A DNA stretch of 64,000 bases from Pseudomonas mandelii (GTDB lineage Bacteria; Pseudomonadota; Gammaproteobacteria; Pseudomonadales; Pseudomonadaceae), in NCBI RefSeq assembly GCF_900106065.1, contig NZ_LT629796.1, positions 1,054,001 to 1,118,000 on the forward strand, written 5' to 3'. Position 1 is the first letter of the stretch. The number at the start of each line of letters is the position of its first letter. A program made the translations under genes and the position numbers. Shown here piece by piece: positions 1 to 9,442 of this stretch. The notes under the pieces were generated by a model. The model had not been told where the DNA came from. It saw only the letters and a list, made by a program, of their open reading frames with translations, and ran no database searches.

Positions 1-621
1 GGCTCAAGTCTTTATTCAAACGGTAAGTGTCGCTACAGAGCGTACTCAAACAGGCCAGCCAAATGACTGCTGACACAAAGCTCAACATCGCCTGATAGTT
101 CCTGGTTAGTCGCTCATATCTGATCGCTATCCGGCGGAACTGCTTCAACTTCTAGAAAAAGCGTTCCACCAGATGGCGAGTCTTGTACAGTTGTCGATCA
201 AGGTTACGAGGGTTCAGGCGATTCTTTTTCGAGGGGATGATCGCCTCAGCGCCACGACGCTGGATGAAGTCGACAAAAGCGTCTGAGTCATGACCCTTTT
301 CGGCCAAGACAGCCTCGAGGGCGAAACCCTCGATCAACGCTTCAGCCTGACCATATCCGAGGCTTGTTCAGGCGTTAATAGCAAGACGTCGACCGCGCCA
401 TGAATCGTGGTACTCAGTCCCCCTTTGGACTTGCCCATGGCCTCGATGTACTGATCTGTTTTTTTGCCGCACTGTGATGATTAACCCGCACGATGCTGCC
501 ATCCACCATCAAATGCTCTTGGTCAGCATCAGCAGCGAGTGCCTCCATCATGGGCCTTGCCTGGCAACAGATTCTTGATCCATTCCCATTGATCCTCATG
601 ACGAAGCCTATGGCGACTCAT
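1..621 (-). pseudogene. IS5-family transposase remnant (IS427/IS1031-like)
   Basis: Three frames of the minus strand together match an IS5-type transposase: an N-terminal piece (MSRHRLRHEDQWEWIK) from about 621, then DADQEHLMVDGSIVR and SKGGLSTTIHGAVDV around 540-390, then KGHDSDAFVDFI and LYKTRHLVERFF around 300-150. The last block is followed by an in-frame TAG at the position where relatives have Cys before RLKQFRR. The central part of the normal protein is missing between the first two blocks and there are at least two further frameshifts, so the gene is dead. The copy runs off the left edge of the window. Family assignment rests on remembered conserved blocks. Confidence 0.75.
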
Positions 622-647
622 CCGCTGCTTCAAGTCGACTGAAGGTA

Positions 648-837
648 ACGGATTTAACCTGCTCGATTCAAATAAGATCGCCCTCTACGGGATCAACGCC
701 GTAGCGAAAACGACTGTGCTGAAGGCATTCAATCCTGCGCCGGGCAGGCCACCCTGGCGCGTGACACTAAATCGTTCGTGCTGTTACCCGCCGGGATGAG
801 CGGCAAGATTGCGGGCGGGGCAATGAAGCCCGTCTAA
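648..837 (+). pseudogene. C-terminal remnant of an unrecognised protein
   Basis: One frame reads NLLDSNKIALYGINAVAK and, after a one-base shift near 742, continues as GQATLARDTKSFVLLPAG and ends at TAA 835-837 (SGKIAGGAMKPV). The two halves join smoothly in sense, which suggests a single old coding region with an indel and no surviving 5' end. I do not recognise the family. It lies between an IS remnant and a GGDEF/EAL gene, fitting general decay in this region. Confidence 0.3.
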
Positions 838-1072
838 TCGACGAAGAGCGCAGCCATCGATCAACCATCGTGCATGGTCTAGGTAAGAAAAGGGTTTGGC
901 CTCCTCTAACTACTCTAGCTTGACGGCATCTCGCTTAGCATTGGAGTGCTCATTGACCAAGAATCGATCGAAGGTTAGTTTCCGAAGATCATTCAGACTA
1001 TTGACGATGCAGTGACGTAACGTCGGCCTATGGCTCAGCAAAACGGGTTGACCGCATGGTTGGTACGTTGCT

Positions 1073-3724
1073 TTAAACATTGCGTTTATTGCCAGTCGTT
1101 TCTCCAACTTCCACCAAAGCGCTGAAAGCATCCATACTAAGCGGTCGACTTAGGAAATAACCTTGCCCCTCATCACACGACACTGCTTTGAGCAATTGAA
1201 GATGCTCGGCTGTTTCAATGCCCTCTGCGGTAACGGTGAGCGATAACGCGCGACCCAAGCCCACGATAGCCTGGATAATCGACATATTATCGTCGCTCTC
1301 AACGAGTTTGTTTAAAAAGCTGCGGTCTATTTTCAGCCCATCAAATGGGAAGGTGCGCAGGTAGCTCAGCGAAGAGTATCCCGTTCCAAAGTCGTCCATG
1401 GATATGCGTACGCCAAGACGTTTGAGCGTACGCATTACCTTAAGCGCACCTTCGGCATCTTCGAGCATAACGCCCTCAGTAATTTCGAGCTCTACTCGGG
1501 TAGGATCGATTCCAGAGTCGAATAGTATTTTCTGGAGGCGCTCTACCAAATTGCCTCGCTTGAATTCGCTAGGCGAAAGGTTAACCGATACGAACAGACT
1601 TTCCGGCCACCGCGCGGCATATCTGCAGGCGGTATCGATTACCCAGTTGCTCAAGGAAAGAATCAACCCGCTTTCTTCAGCAATGGGGATGAAGGTGTCG
1701 GGAGGTATCAAACCACGTTCAGGATGTTGCCACCGTACCAATGCCTCGGCACCGACCATCTGCCCGTCAGCGATGCGATAGCGCGGTTGGAAATGTAGCC
1801 GCAGCTCTCCGTGTTTGATCGCGAAACGCAGGTCGCTTTCCAAACGGCGGCGCTCAATGATCTTTGCGTTCATATCGCCCGCGTAAAAGCGCCAAGTGTT
1901 ACGACCTCCGGTTTTGGCCTCGTACAATGCGATATCCGCATAACGAAGCAGCTCGGTAGCCTCGCGAGCATCATTTGGCGCCATTGCGATGCCAATACTG
2001 GCGCCGACGAACACTTCCTGCTCATCGATCACTATAGGCCGCTCAATGGACTCGATTAGGCGGCGACATAGCGCCTCGACTTCTTCCTGGGCGCTTACAT
2101 CGGTAAGAATCAGCACAAACTCATCACCCCCTACCCGGGCGACAAGGTCCCCGTGGCGAACACAGTCAGCCAGGCGGCTCGACACTTCGTTAAGTACCCG
2201 ATCACCTGCCGCATGTCCGAGCAGATCATTCACTGGCTTGAATCGATCCAGGTCCAGACTGAGCATAACCAGAGGTTGCTTTACCGTTGGCAAAGCCTTG
2301 AGTTTGCCGTCAAGAAACTCCTGAAGCCGTGTCCTGTTGGGCAGTCCGGTAAGCGCGTCATGCTGTGAGAGGAATTCGATTCTTCGACGGGCTTCAACTT
2401 CCTCCGTGACGTCGGTTGCAGTACCCCGACAACCTCCACCTGCCATTTCTCGCGCCGAAAGACGAGTGATTCGCTCTTGGCCTTTCGTATCGACGTAGTA
2501 GCACTGAACACTGATATCCGGGCGACGGTTCGGGATGCTGAGCCACTGAGATAACGTGCCTAATTCGGTGCTCAACAGATCATCCATCGCCGCTCCAATC
2601 CAAGCGTCCCTGGAGAGCCCTGTTACATCCTCAAATCGCTCGGATAGATAGGTGAAACGCCAATCAGCGTCTATTTCCCATACCCAGTCCGAGCTGGCTT
2701 CAACGACGTCGCGAAAGCGCGCTTCGCTGGTGGAGAGGGCAGCCTGACTGCTTTGCAGCGATTTATAGCTGGCGTCGAGCGCCTTTGCACCCGCGTTCGT
2801 GCGACGCAAGATGGCCCAGGTCATCAGGCACACCAATAGCGCGGCAACGCCGATCAATGGCAATCCTAGCCCCAATAATCGCAGACCTGGCCTGGAGGGA
2901 CTCCAGTGCAAACTGCCGGCAGTACCGTTCTCGCCCAATGGAAAGACAGACGCTTTGCCAATTTCGTCAGAAGTGGCGACGCGCAGGCCATTCACCCCGT
3001 AATCCCTACCTATCATTTCGAGTTTGGCGCTGTCCAGAATGTCGACGAACATCAATACCGACGGCGACCTGTCATCAGACATGACTGTCGGGTCAGTACC
3101 CGGCATAATCGCCGCTGCCGCGACCAAGGCGGGTACTCCTCCAATGACAATGAAGGATGTTGTTGGCGTTTCTGTTGCCGCTCCTTCACGAGCCTTTACG
3201 AGAATCGCGGTAATGGACTGCCCGAGCCATTCCTCGACTTCGACCGGTTTCAACTCACCCTTGACCACAGAATAAACAGTGCTATTGACGTCGTTGACGA
3301 CAAACACTCCCGAGAATCCAAAATCCGTGTAAAGCTCAGTCCCGACGTTTTGTCGTACGTATGCCCAGTCAGCGTCCATTTCAACATGCAGGTGTTTGTA
3401 AGCATCGCCCCAAAATGCGTAATCCTTGACGGTCGACCGCAGCGATTTTTCTAGCGATTGCATTGCTTTATTCGTGTAGAAGGCACTTTCGACCTCCTCC
3501 GCTCGATCTAAATCATGCGCAAGGTAAACAAGTGAATAGCTGGCGAGGAAAAAAACGGCTGCCAAGAGACTCACAAATTTGAACAGAAAGGTGCGCGCAA
3601 GCGCCACGCCTGAAAGGTTCGACACGGTGCAAGCGATAGGTTGGTGATTGTCCATCATAAATTCCGCAGGTTCGTTGGGGCAGTTGGTTGAACAAGCTAT
3701 CGGCTGCGTAGCTGAATTGAGCAT
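1073..3724 (-). CDS. CHASE4-PAS-GGDEF-EAL cyclic-di-GMP enzyme
   Basis: Inner-membrane protein that should make and/or break cyclic-di-GMP. Layout: TM helix about residues 46-69; a periplasmic CHASE4-like sensor about 85-265 (DYAFWGDAY then NVGTELYTDFGFSGVFVVND); second TM about 282-305; PAS about 336-445; GGDEF with an intact active site (VGGDEF, 531-536) and an RxxD inhibitory site (RHGD, 523-526) five residues before it; EAL domain with GAEALVRW (658-665) and DDFGTGYSSL. Both catalytic signatures are intact, so either activity is possible. It is the last gene of an apparent operon after fleN-like and cheY-like genes, 89 bp behind cheY. The start is uncertain: the ATG at 3724 has a weak Shine-Dalgarno, and an in-frame ATG at 3655 is an alternative. 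Confidence 0.9.
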   Translation of the reverse strand: MLNSATQPIACSTNCPNEPAEFMMDNHQPIACTVSNLSGVALARTFLFKFVSLLAAVFFLASYSLVYLAHDLDRAEEVESAFYTNKAMQSLEKSLRSTVKDYAFWGDAYKHLHVEMDADWAYVRQNVGTELYTDFGFSGVFVVNDVNSTVYSVVKGELKPVEVEEWLGQSITAILVKAREGAATETPTTSFIVIGGVPALVAAAAIMPGTDPTVMSDDRSPSVLMFVDILDSAKLEMIGRDYGVNGLRVATSDEIGKASVFPLGENGTAGSLHWSPSRPGLRLLGLGLPLIGVAALLVCLMTWAILRRTNAGAKALDASYKSLQSSQAALSTSEARFRDVVEASSDWVWEIDADWRFTYLSERFEDVTGLSRDAWIGAAMDDLLSTELGTLSQWLSIPNRRPDISVQCYYVDTKGQERITRLSAREMAGGGCRGTATDVTEEVEARRRIEFLSQHDALTGLPNRTRLQEFLDGKLKALPTVKQPLVMLSLDLDRFKPVNDLLGHAAGDRVLNEVSSRLADCVRHGDLVARVGGDEFVLILTDVSAQEEVEALCRRLIESIERPIVIDEQEVFVGASIGIAMAPNDAREATELLRYADIALYEAKTGGRNTWRFYAGDMNAKIIERRRLESDLRFAIKHGELRLHFQPRYRIADGQMVGAEALVRWQHPERGLIPPDTFIPIAEESGLILSLSNWVIDTACRYAARWPESLFVSVNLSPSEFKRGNLVERLQKILFDSGIDPTRVELEITEGVMLEDAEGALKVMRTLKRLGVRISMDDFGTGYSSLSYLRTFPFDGLKIDRSFLNKLVESDDNMSIIQAIVGLGRALSLTVTAEGIETAEHLQLLKAVSCDEGQGYFLSRPLSMDAFSALVEVGETTGNKRNV

Positions 3725-3813
3725 TTCACTTTTTAAAGCGTTCCTCTAGATTCTAGCGCAAGTATTTATTTACCAATCAGTGAGTTATTAGCTAGGGAGC
3801 TGGGTGGAAGGTT

Positions 3814-4200
3814 TTAACTGTTGATGCGTGTGAAAATAGTTTCTATTTTTTCTTTTAATACTTGTGCCGTGAAGGGTTTGACCACATAGCCGTTCACTCC
3901 AGCTTGGGCGGCCTTAATGACCTGTTCACGTTTGGCTTCGGCCGTTACCATTAAAACTGGTAGCTGTCTTATACGATCATCAGCACGTACACAGATTAAA
4001 AGATCGATACCTGACATACCAGGCATATTCCAATCAGTGATAAGAAAGTCGAAACTACCCTTTTGCAGCATTGGAAGCGCAGACATTCCGTCATCCGCCT
4101 CAAACGTGTTAGTAAACCCTAGTTCACGCAAAAGGTTTTTTATTATTCTTCGCATCGTTGAAAAGTCATCAACGATTAGAATTTTCATATTCTTATTCAA
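3814..4200 (-). CDS. CheY-type single-domain response regulator (second copy)
   Basis: A 128-residue receiver domain without an output domain. The acidic pocket (D11, D12), phospho-acceptor D56 in TDWNMPG, T86 and K108 are all present, so it should be phosphorylated and act by protein contact, as CheY does at the flagellar motor. It is close to the Pseudomonas chemotaxis CheY throughout ([29 protein letters not shown]) but sits outside the flagellar-chemotaxis cluster, directly behind a FleN-like gene and ahead of a cyclic-di-GMP enzyme. The chosen start is TTG at 4200, five bases after AGAGG; the ATG at 4188 lacks a well-spaced ribosome-binding site. Partner kinase and target are unknown. 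Confidence 0.9.
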   Translation of the reverse strand: MNKNMKILIVDDFSTMRRIIKNLLRELGFTNTFEADDGMSALPMLQKGSFDFLITDWNMPGMSGIDLLICVRADDRIRQLPVLMVTAEAKREQVIKAAQAGVNGYVVKPFTAQVLKEKIETIFTRINS

Positions 4201-4244
4201 TTCGACCTCTCAATAAAAAATGTTATTAATTAAAATTCCCAGAA

Positions 4245-5090
4245 CTAAGCTACAATATTTGCGGATACTCGCCGCATTGGTGTAGTTAACAATCGCTCAC
4301 CAAAAAACTCCAATTGCCCGCGCGGGTTTTCCGGTGATGGCCAAGAGTCAATTTTTTGTGCGAGAGCCTTAAACGCCAAGGAACACTTAGAGCGAGGAAA
4401 AGCGTCGTACACCGCACACTGTTTTTTCACAGCCTTGCGCATGCATTCATCATAAGGTACGGATCCAAGATATTGTAAACTTACATCAAGGAAAAGATTA
4501 GTAGCCCGAAGCAACCTGGCAAAAAGTTTTGGCCCTTCTTGGGGGGTCTGCGTCATGTTAACGAGTATGCGAAAACGATTCATACCATAAGACTGGCTGA
4601 GTATCTTTATTAGCGCATAGGTGTTGGTAACTGAAGTTGGCTCGTCACACACTATCATTAACACTTCGCGGGATGCGCGAATACAATTGATAACCGAGCT
4701 ACCTATGCCGCCGGCCGTGTCGATGATGAGTACGTCAACCTTTTCGTCGATATCATTAAAGGCTTGAATTATTCCGGCGTACTGAGCTGGCGCTAAATGA
4801 CTCATACTTTGGCAGCCAGAAGCGGCTGGAACGATGCTGATTCCGCGAGGGCCTTGTAGGACTACATCCCGCAATTCACATCTTCCCTTAATCACGTCAG
4901 CAAGGTTTTTGGAGGGGGCTAAGCCAAGTAAAACATCGACATTTGCAAGTCCGAGGTCAGCATCAAGAAGCATGACCTGTCGACCGCGCTCCGCTAATGC
5001 CACTGACAAATTTACTGCTATATTTGTCTTACCGACACCACCTTTGCCACCTGTTACTGCAATGACCTGCACGGGGTGTATGCGGCTCAA
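4245..5090 (-). CDS. FleN/FlhG-type MinD-family ATPase (second copy)
   Basis: ParA/MinD-family ATPase resembling FleN, which in Pseudomonas limits flagellar number through FleQ. The deviant Walker A motif GGKGGVGKTN, LLDADLGLANVDVLLG and the switch II block DTAGGIGSSV are all in place, and similarity to FleN continues to EFFGERLL near the C-terminus. A longer frame begins at GTG 5108, but AGGAG lies seven bases before TTG 5090, and starting there gives MSRIHPVQVIAV, matching the normal FleN beginning. The gene is clearly more AT-rich and diverged than a core copy would be, and fliA is absent between it and cheY. I infer an accessory paralogue that controls something flagellar, chemotactic or polar; the actual target is unknown. 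Confidence 0.85.
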   Translation of the reverse strand: MSRIHPVQVIAVTGGKGGVGKTNIAVNLSVALAERGRQVMLLDADLGLANVDVLLGLAPSKNLADVIKGRCELRDVVLQGPRGISIVPAASGCQSMSHLAPAQYAGIIQAFNDIDEKVDVLIIDTAGGIGSSVINCIRASREVLMIVCDEPTSVTNTYALIKILSQSYGMNRFRILVNMTQTPQEGPKLFARLLRATNLFLDVSLQYLGSVPYDECMRKAVKKQCAVYDAFPRSKCSLAFKALAQKIDSWPSPENPRGQLEFFGERLLTTPMRRVSANIVA

Positions 5091-5108
5091 TTTCTTACTC
5101 CTAGTCAC

Positions 5109-5339
5109 TTAGTCGGTAGCCGCTTCTGTCTTCAACATTAACACAAGCCCGAAACTTGGATCTAATTTGTAGTGAAAAAAAATCATGGCTTTTTCCAAGA
5201 GACCAAGAGGCAAAAAATATGAATCGTCTTGTTGTGTCGAGCCTATAAATTGAAACCTTGGCATACAGCAAAAATCGCACCAGTGCAGTGATCTAAAAGC
5301 AGAACACTTTAAATTCTTGAGCCGATCCGCCCCAGCCAT
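5109..5339 (-). CDS. Doubtful small ORF ahead of the fleN-like gene
   Basis: A 76-codon frame from ATG 5339 whose TAA directly precedes the GTG at 5108. It has no visible Shine-Dalgarno and no family I recognise; the Cys-rich, mixed-hydrophobic sequence gives no domain. It lies in the operon gap between the membrane protein and the fleN-like gene, so translation through it could couple to the GTG, but it may equally be a chance frame in leader sequence. Confidence 0.2.
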   Translation of the reverse strand: MAGADRLKNLKCSAFRSLHWCDFCCMPRFQFIGSTQQDDSYFLPLGLLEKAMIFFHYKLDPSFGLVLMLKTEAATD

Positions 5340-5386
5340 TAACAGTGGCGGGATTTTGACAACGAGAAACTATTAAAATGTGTTTT

Positions 5387-6094
5387 TCAGTTTCCCGGTG
5401 TTAACCAGCCTCTAACATTGTGAGCATCGCGCAGTTTGCGTACTATTTCAGATGCCTCTGACTTGCTTTTATAAGGTCCAATAATGATGAAATTATTTTC
5501 AAGCCTTATTGCTGGCAAGCTCATCTCCTTAATTGCTGCAGCAGTTTTTTTACGGTCCAATGCGCTCGATACAGTAATCTCTATCACCCATATCATCGCG
5601 CTTGAGGATAAGGGTTCTTTATTGTTTTTGTGCTTGACTATTGTGCTGCAATGATTGCACGACTGATAGGTTAATGGTATCAATGCCGGCATTAACGAGC
5701 AAAGATGGAATTGTTTTTTATACACACTTTTTTTTCTGCGAAAAACCATCATTATCAATCCCGACATTACCATGAAGCCTCCTGCTACAAGCAGGTATTG
5801 TAACCAATCGACCATAAAATTCTCATATTGAATATCTGTATTGTCTAATGTTGTTTCGAGCCTCCACAAATTTAATGAAATTAGCGAAACCCATTTATAT
5901 TTTTCATCGGACTTGTCATCTGGCGTCGTTTTTAAAGGCCTTGCTTCAGAATTATAGCTTTCAGAATTACTAGTTGAGCTTATATTGTTTTTATCAGGGC
6001 ACGACATGATAGGAGTTTTCACAAAAATAAATGCTGCCAGTACCAATACTTGTATTATCAATCCATATCTAAAAGCCACCGAATTTAACTTCAT
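5387..6094 (-). CDS. Hypothetical membrane protein with SPOR-like C-terminus
   Basis: A 235-residue protein, AT-rich for this genome. A hydrophobic N-terminal helix (about 10-26, signal anchor) is followed by a polar Ser/Asn-rich stretch, a second TM helix near 98-116 (YLLVAGGFMVMSGLIMMVF), a basic Cys-containing linker, then about 70 residues resembling a SPOR repeat: alternating strands and helices with FIIIGPYKSKSEASEIVRKL near the end. SPOR domains bind denuded septal or polar peptidoglycan. It is the first gene of the putative operon leading to fleN-like, cheY-like and GGDEF/EAL genes, so it may place the system at a cell pole or septum; that is inference. AAGG sits about 10 bases before ATG 6094. 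Confidence 0.6.
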   Translation of the reverse strand: MKLNSVAFRYGLIIQVLVLAAFIFVKTPIMSCPDKNNISSTSNSESYNSEARPLKTTPDDKSDEKYKWVSLISLNLWRLETTLDNTDIQYENFMVDWLQYLLVAGGFMVMSGLIMMVFRRKKSVYKKQFHLCSLMPALIPLTYQSCNHCSTIVKHKNNKEPLSSSAMIWVIEITVSSALDRKKTAAAIKEMSLPAIRLENNFIIIGPYKSKSEASEIVRKLRDAHNVRGWLTPGN

Positions 6095-7031
6095 TTAAAT
6101 TACGCCTTTTAAAAGTACACTCGTCTATTCAAAGCTCCTTAATACTGCTTTTTGTGACATCCTGAAAAATATATTTTTTAGCATCAACCAACGTTCGGCC
6201 GATTTTCAATTAGTGCTTGATTCTTTGCTGAGCTGGTGTTTCCGCAGGTACGAAAGTTTAGAATCGTAGGGCATGAGAATCCGCCCCAAGTGCAATCCTG
6301 CGAATCGCACAATCGTGCTCTTCAAAAGACCCGTCTAGCATTAGAGATCGTCAGATCTACTGTGCATTGGATAACCATGGCCTTTTGTTCGCCGGATGAC
6401 GGCTTTGCCCCTTGCGAAGGTGACTCGATCTTTGTAATCAATCCTTTTCAGGCTCCATTCACATCCACTTCCATCAAGAGACGTTCCCAGCGGGTCTACT
6501 TAAGCTACCCGCTAAATCGAGACCGGTAAAAACAGCTCCTTCATGGCTTCACTGTTCCATTCATGAGACGGGCACATACAGAAAAGAAAAGCTCTACTGA
6601 GCAACCCGGTGATGGCATTCTAGCATCAGATTGTAGGACAACGTAATACTGGCGCCAAAAAAACGATGGTTTCTGATGAAAGGACTATCATTGAAGGATG
6701 ACCATTCCTTCTAGTTCGAGTACCCGAAGCCGAATTTCTTAGCTTCATTGACCAAGCTATTCAATGGCGACAGGATGCTTCAACGTCTATACCAGAGCGA
6801 GAGATGGCGGCACGCCTGCCGCTGCGCAGCAGCCAGGACAACTGCAAAGTGTCGAGATGGCCGAGTTATCAATACGAGACTCAATAAGGCACTGACCAGG
6901 GCTGCATTTCTTCATCTGCCTCGGTGGAATCAAGGATCGGAGCTTCAAGCCACAGCACTACCGGGCGAGTGGATCCAGCCTTTGATTGCCACGATTGTGC
7001 TTTCGAGTACCGTCTACCTGGAGCGCGCAAC
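6095..7031. other. Long stretch without a recognisable gene
   Basis: Some 940 bases between the membrane-protein operon and the left end of the IS5 element. Open frames exist on the plus strand (for example 6236-6529 and 6748-7035), but neither has a ribosome-binding site nor any family I recognise. The part next to 6094 should carry the promoter of the leftward operon. The rest looks like decayed mobile-element sequence. Confidence 0.5.
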
Positions 7032-7035
7032 CTAG

Positions 7036-8228
7036 GGAAACTCTAAAAAAGACTTTCAGATTTGGTGAAATAGCCGCCTGATCCGAACACGACGGTTGAG
7101 CCCCGATGAAACAGATGTCCTTCCGATGCCGAGTACGCCGGCAAACGTAAACAGACCCTCCGCGAGCGTTTCCTGATCGAGATGGATCAGGTCGTGCCCT
7201 GGAAGGGTCTGATTGCGTTGATCGAGCCCCATTATCCGAAAGGTGAAAGGTGGTCGTCCGGCGTATCCGTTGATGGCGATGTTGCGGGTTCATCTAATGC
7301 GGGACTGGTTCGGCTACAGCGATCCGGCGATGGAAGAAGCACTGTACGAGACCACTATCCTGCGCCAGTTTTCGGGGCTCCATGTGGATCGGATACCCGA
7401 TGAAACTACGATCCTCAACTTCCGGCGCTTGTTGGAGAAACATGAATTGGCTGGCGGGATTTTGCAGTTCATCAACGGTTATCTGGGCGACCGTGGCCTA
7501 ATGTTGCGCCAGGGTGTACGGTGGTCGATGCGACGATCATTCATGCGCCGAGTTCGACCAAGAATAAAGACGGTAAACGCGACCCCGAAATGCATCAGAC
7601 GAAGCAGGGGAACATGTATTTCTTCGGGATGAAAGCGCATATCAGCGTCGATGCCGAGTCGGGTTTGGTGCATAGCCTGGTGGGCACGGCGGCCAATGTG
7701 GCGAACGTGACGCAGGTCGATCAGTTGCTGCATGGCGAGGAATCATACGTGCCTAGCGATGCCGGTTACACTGGCGTGGACAAGCGTCCTGAGCATCAGA
7801 ATCGCAAGATGATCTGGTCGATTGCCGCACGGCCCAGCAGCTATAAAAAACACGCGGAAAAGAGTTTGATCGGGCGCCAGCGGTGCAAAATCGAATATGC
7901 GAAAGCACAAGTCCGGGCGAAGGTTGAGCATCCATTCCGAGTGATCAAGCGTCAGTTTGACTATACGAAAGTGCGCTTTCGCGGCCTTATGAAAAACACC
8001 GCGCAACGGGCCATGCTATTTGCCCTATCGAACCTGTGGATGATGCGAAAACGGCCGCTTGTCGCGGGAGAGATGCGCCTGTAATGCAGGAAAAGCGCTT
8101 TGAAAAGGTGTCGCTCAAGGGTGAAACGATGAGTTAAGAACAGGAATGGTCTGATTTCTGACGAGCCGGCGTTTTTTTAACCTCTACCAACAAGGGCATC
8201 AAAAATCGCTGACTACTTCAGAACTTCC
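7036..8228 (+). mobile_element. IS5-group insertion sequence, both ends present
   Basis: The 1,193-bp element has imperfect terminal inverted repeats: GGAAACTCTAAAAAAG at 7036 and the complement of GGAAGTTCTGAAGTAG ending at 8228. It is flanked on both sides by CTAG (7032-7035 and 8229-8232), the YTAR-type 4-bp target duplication known for the IS5 group. Its single transposase gene is frameshifted, so it cannot move on its own, but the ends could be used by a related transposase in trans. Confidence 0.85.
7106..8084 (+). pseudogene. IS5-family transposase, frameshifted
   Basis: Conceptual translation across three reading frames gives a full IS5-type DDE transposase: MKQMSF at 7106, then frame changes near 7125, 7240 and 7515. 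Recognisable blocks are GGRPAYPLMAMLRVHLMRDW, then RQFSGLHVDRIPDETTILNF, then TVVDATIIHAPSSTKNKDG with the first catalytic Asp, then VPSDAGYTGVDKRPEH, and finally KVEHPFRVIKRQFDYTKVRF with the C-terminal catalytic Glu. Three separate indels mean no functional protein. IS5 transposases are normally about 326 residues, which fits the 979-base span. Confidence 0.85.
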
Positions 8229-8483
8229 CTAGGCTGACTGACGCGGACAGTCGACGAATATCAACCTGACTGGTGGGGTGCGTACCGCGTTGCGACTACG
8301 GCAAAACTGGATCCAGCCTCGTCAGCACGAGCTGCTTCAATCGCCGCTTCAAGGCAAGCAGTAGGCTCCCCTCAACCAAGCTATTCAGGGGAACGATCGG
8401 GTTATCTGCTTTGTCACTAAAAAAACGACATGTTGAGATGACGGGATACATTTTCGCGAATCCTTACCTTGGAGAGCCTGTAT

Positions 8484-8696
8484 ATGCTTGTTGTTCCTTT
8501 ACTGTCTGAGCGTGTAAATGGCCGTACGCGAGCCAATTGGCGGAAATTGGTTCAGGCTCTCTATGACAGCCCTAACTCAGAACGGACGTATAGATACATG
8601 TGTCTTGCCGATGGCTATCTCCAAGCCCTCAACGATGCTGAACTGATTGATGATGCCCAGTATCAGAGTTTGTACGACTTTTTGCAGAAAATATGA
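8484..8696 (+). CDS. Small hypothetical protein (70 aa)
   Basis: ATG 8484 follows GGAGAG (8471-8476) at good spacing, better than the upstream in-frame codon at 8469. The 70-residue product starts MLVVPLLSERVNGRTRANW and ends in a helical acidic stretch (DDAQYQSLYDFLQKI). It has no TM helix or signal peptide and is predicted mostly helical and cytoplasmic. Its codon pattern and clear ribosome-binding site argue that it is real. I do not recognise a family. It sits alone between an IS5 element and an IS66 remnant, so it is probably cargo of a lost element. Confidence 0.5.
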   Translation: MLVVPLLSERVNGRTRANWRKLVQALYDSPNSERTYRYMCLADGYLQALNDAELIDDAQYQSLYDFLQKI

Positions 8697-9050
8697 TCAG
8701 TTGCTCCTAACATAGCTTGTTGCCAGCGGCGGAATCCTCCTCCAACCGCTTAACCGGGTTGGGTGTGGAGCCTTTTGTTTCAGTGGTCACTAACCCGACG
8801 CAGACAGCACTTCATTGCGAGGGTCCATGGCGAGTCATTCGATAACCGCTTCTTAAAAGGCGTCACCATCGCGTCCCATCCGCTGTCTCTTGAATGCTGG
8901 CTAGCGTCGCCAAGTTGACCAAGAACGACGAACTCCTCCCCACCATCCTACCGAGTCCGGACTAAAGATCACGCCGTTAGGATGCCGCGGTGCCGGTAAC
9001 CGCCGTAACCGTCCGGCCAACATATCTTCCTGACACCGTCGCTTGAGGCG
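8697..9050. other. Gap without a recognisable gene
   Basis: About 350 bases between the small gene and the IS66 remnant. An imperfect CTCCAACC/GGTTGG hairpin followed by CCTTTT near 8737-8778 could end transcription of the small gene, but it is weak. Nothing else is seen. Confidence 0.35.
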
Positions 9051-9084
9051 ATGGTGTCCACCTAATTTTTGAAGTGGACACCAT
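9051..9084. repeat. 11-bp perfect inverted repeat at the IS66 remnant edge
   Basis: ATGGTGTCCAC (9051-9061) and its complement GTGGACACCAT (9074-9084) face each other across 12 bases, 25 bp before the first IS66 ORF. It may be two abutting IS termini or a hairpin in the element's leader. Confidence 0.5.
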
Positions 9085-9109
9085 TTTTAGCCTTTTTAAG
9101 CAGACGCCC

Positions 9110-9442
9110 ATGACACAAGAACGCCGTTCCTATTCCAAGTCCTTTAAGGCCCAGGTCATCGCCGAGTGCGCGCAGGCTGACACGTCGATTGCCAATGTCG
9201 CCTTGACCCACAACCTCAATGCAAACCTTGTCCATAAATGGATTCGGGTGTATGCGCAGAAATACATGGTACTGCAAACTGCCTTTATTCCGGTCAAGGC
9301 ATTGTCTTCGGCAGCGGCACCTCAAGTTCTTCCGGCCACGATCCGAATCGAAGTACCTCATTCAAAAGGCGTAGTCGTGGTGAGCTGGCCGGCAGAAAAT
9401 GCAGCGGCATGTTCTGCCTTTCTCCGAGACCTGCTGCGATGA
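9110..9442 (+). CDS. tnpA: IS66 accessory protein TnpA
   Basis: The 110-residue IS66 accessory ORF. RSYSKSFKAQVIAECAQADT and HNLNANLVHKWIR form the helix-turn-helix typical of IS66 OrfA proteins. It overlaps tnpB by ATGA at 9439-9442, the usual translational coupling in this family. The ATG at 9110 is chosen because the protein then begins MTQERRSYSKSFK like its relatives; the in-frame GTG at 9074 lies inside the inverted repeat. IS66 transposition needs it together with tnpB and tnpC, and tnpC is truncated here. Confidence 0.85.
   Translation: MTQERRSYSKSFKAQVIAECAQADTSIANVALTHNLNANLVHKWIRVYAQKYMVLQTAFIPVKALSSAAAPQVLPATIRIEVPHSKGVVVVSWPAENAAACSAFLRDLLR

Noticed and set aside
6236..6529. 97-codon plus-strand ORF
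   Set aside because: No ribosome-binding site, no recognisable family, lies in a decayed region.
6748..7035. 95-codon plus-strand ORF
   Set aside because: Runs up to the IS5 end with no signal or family; probably chance.
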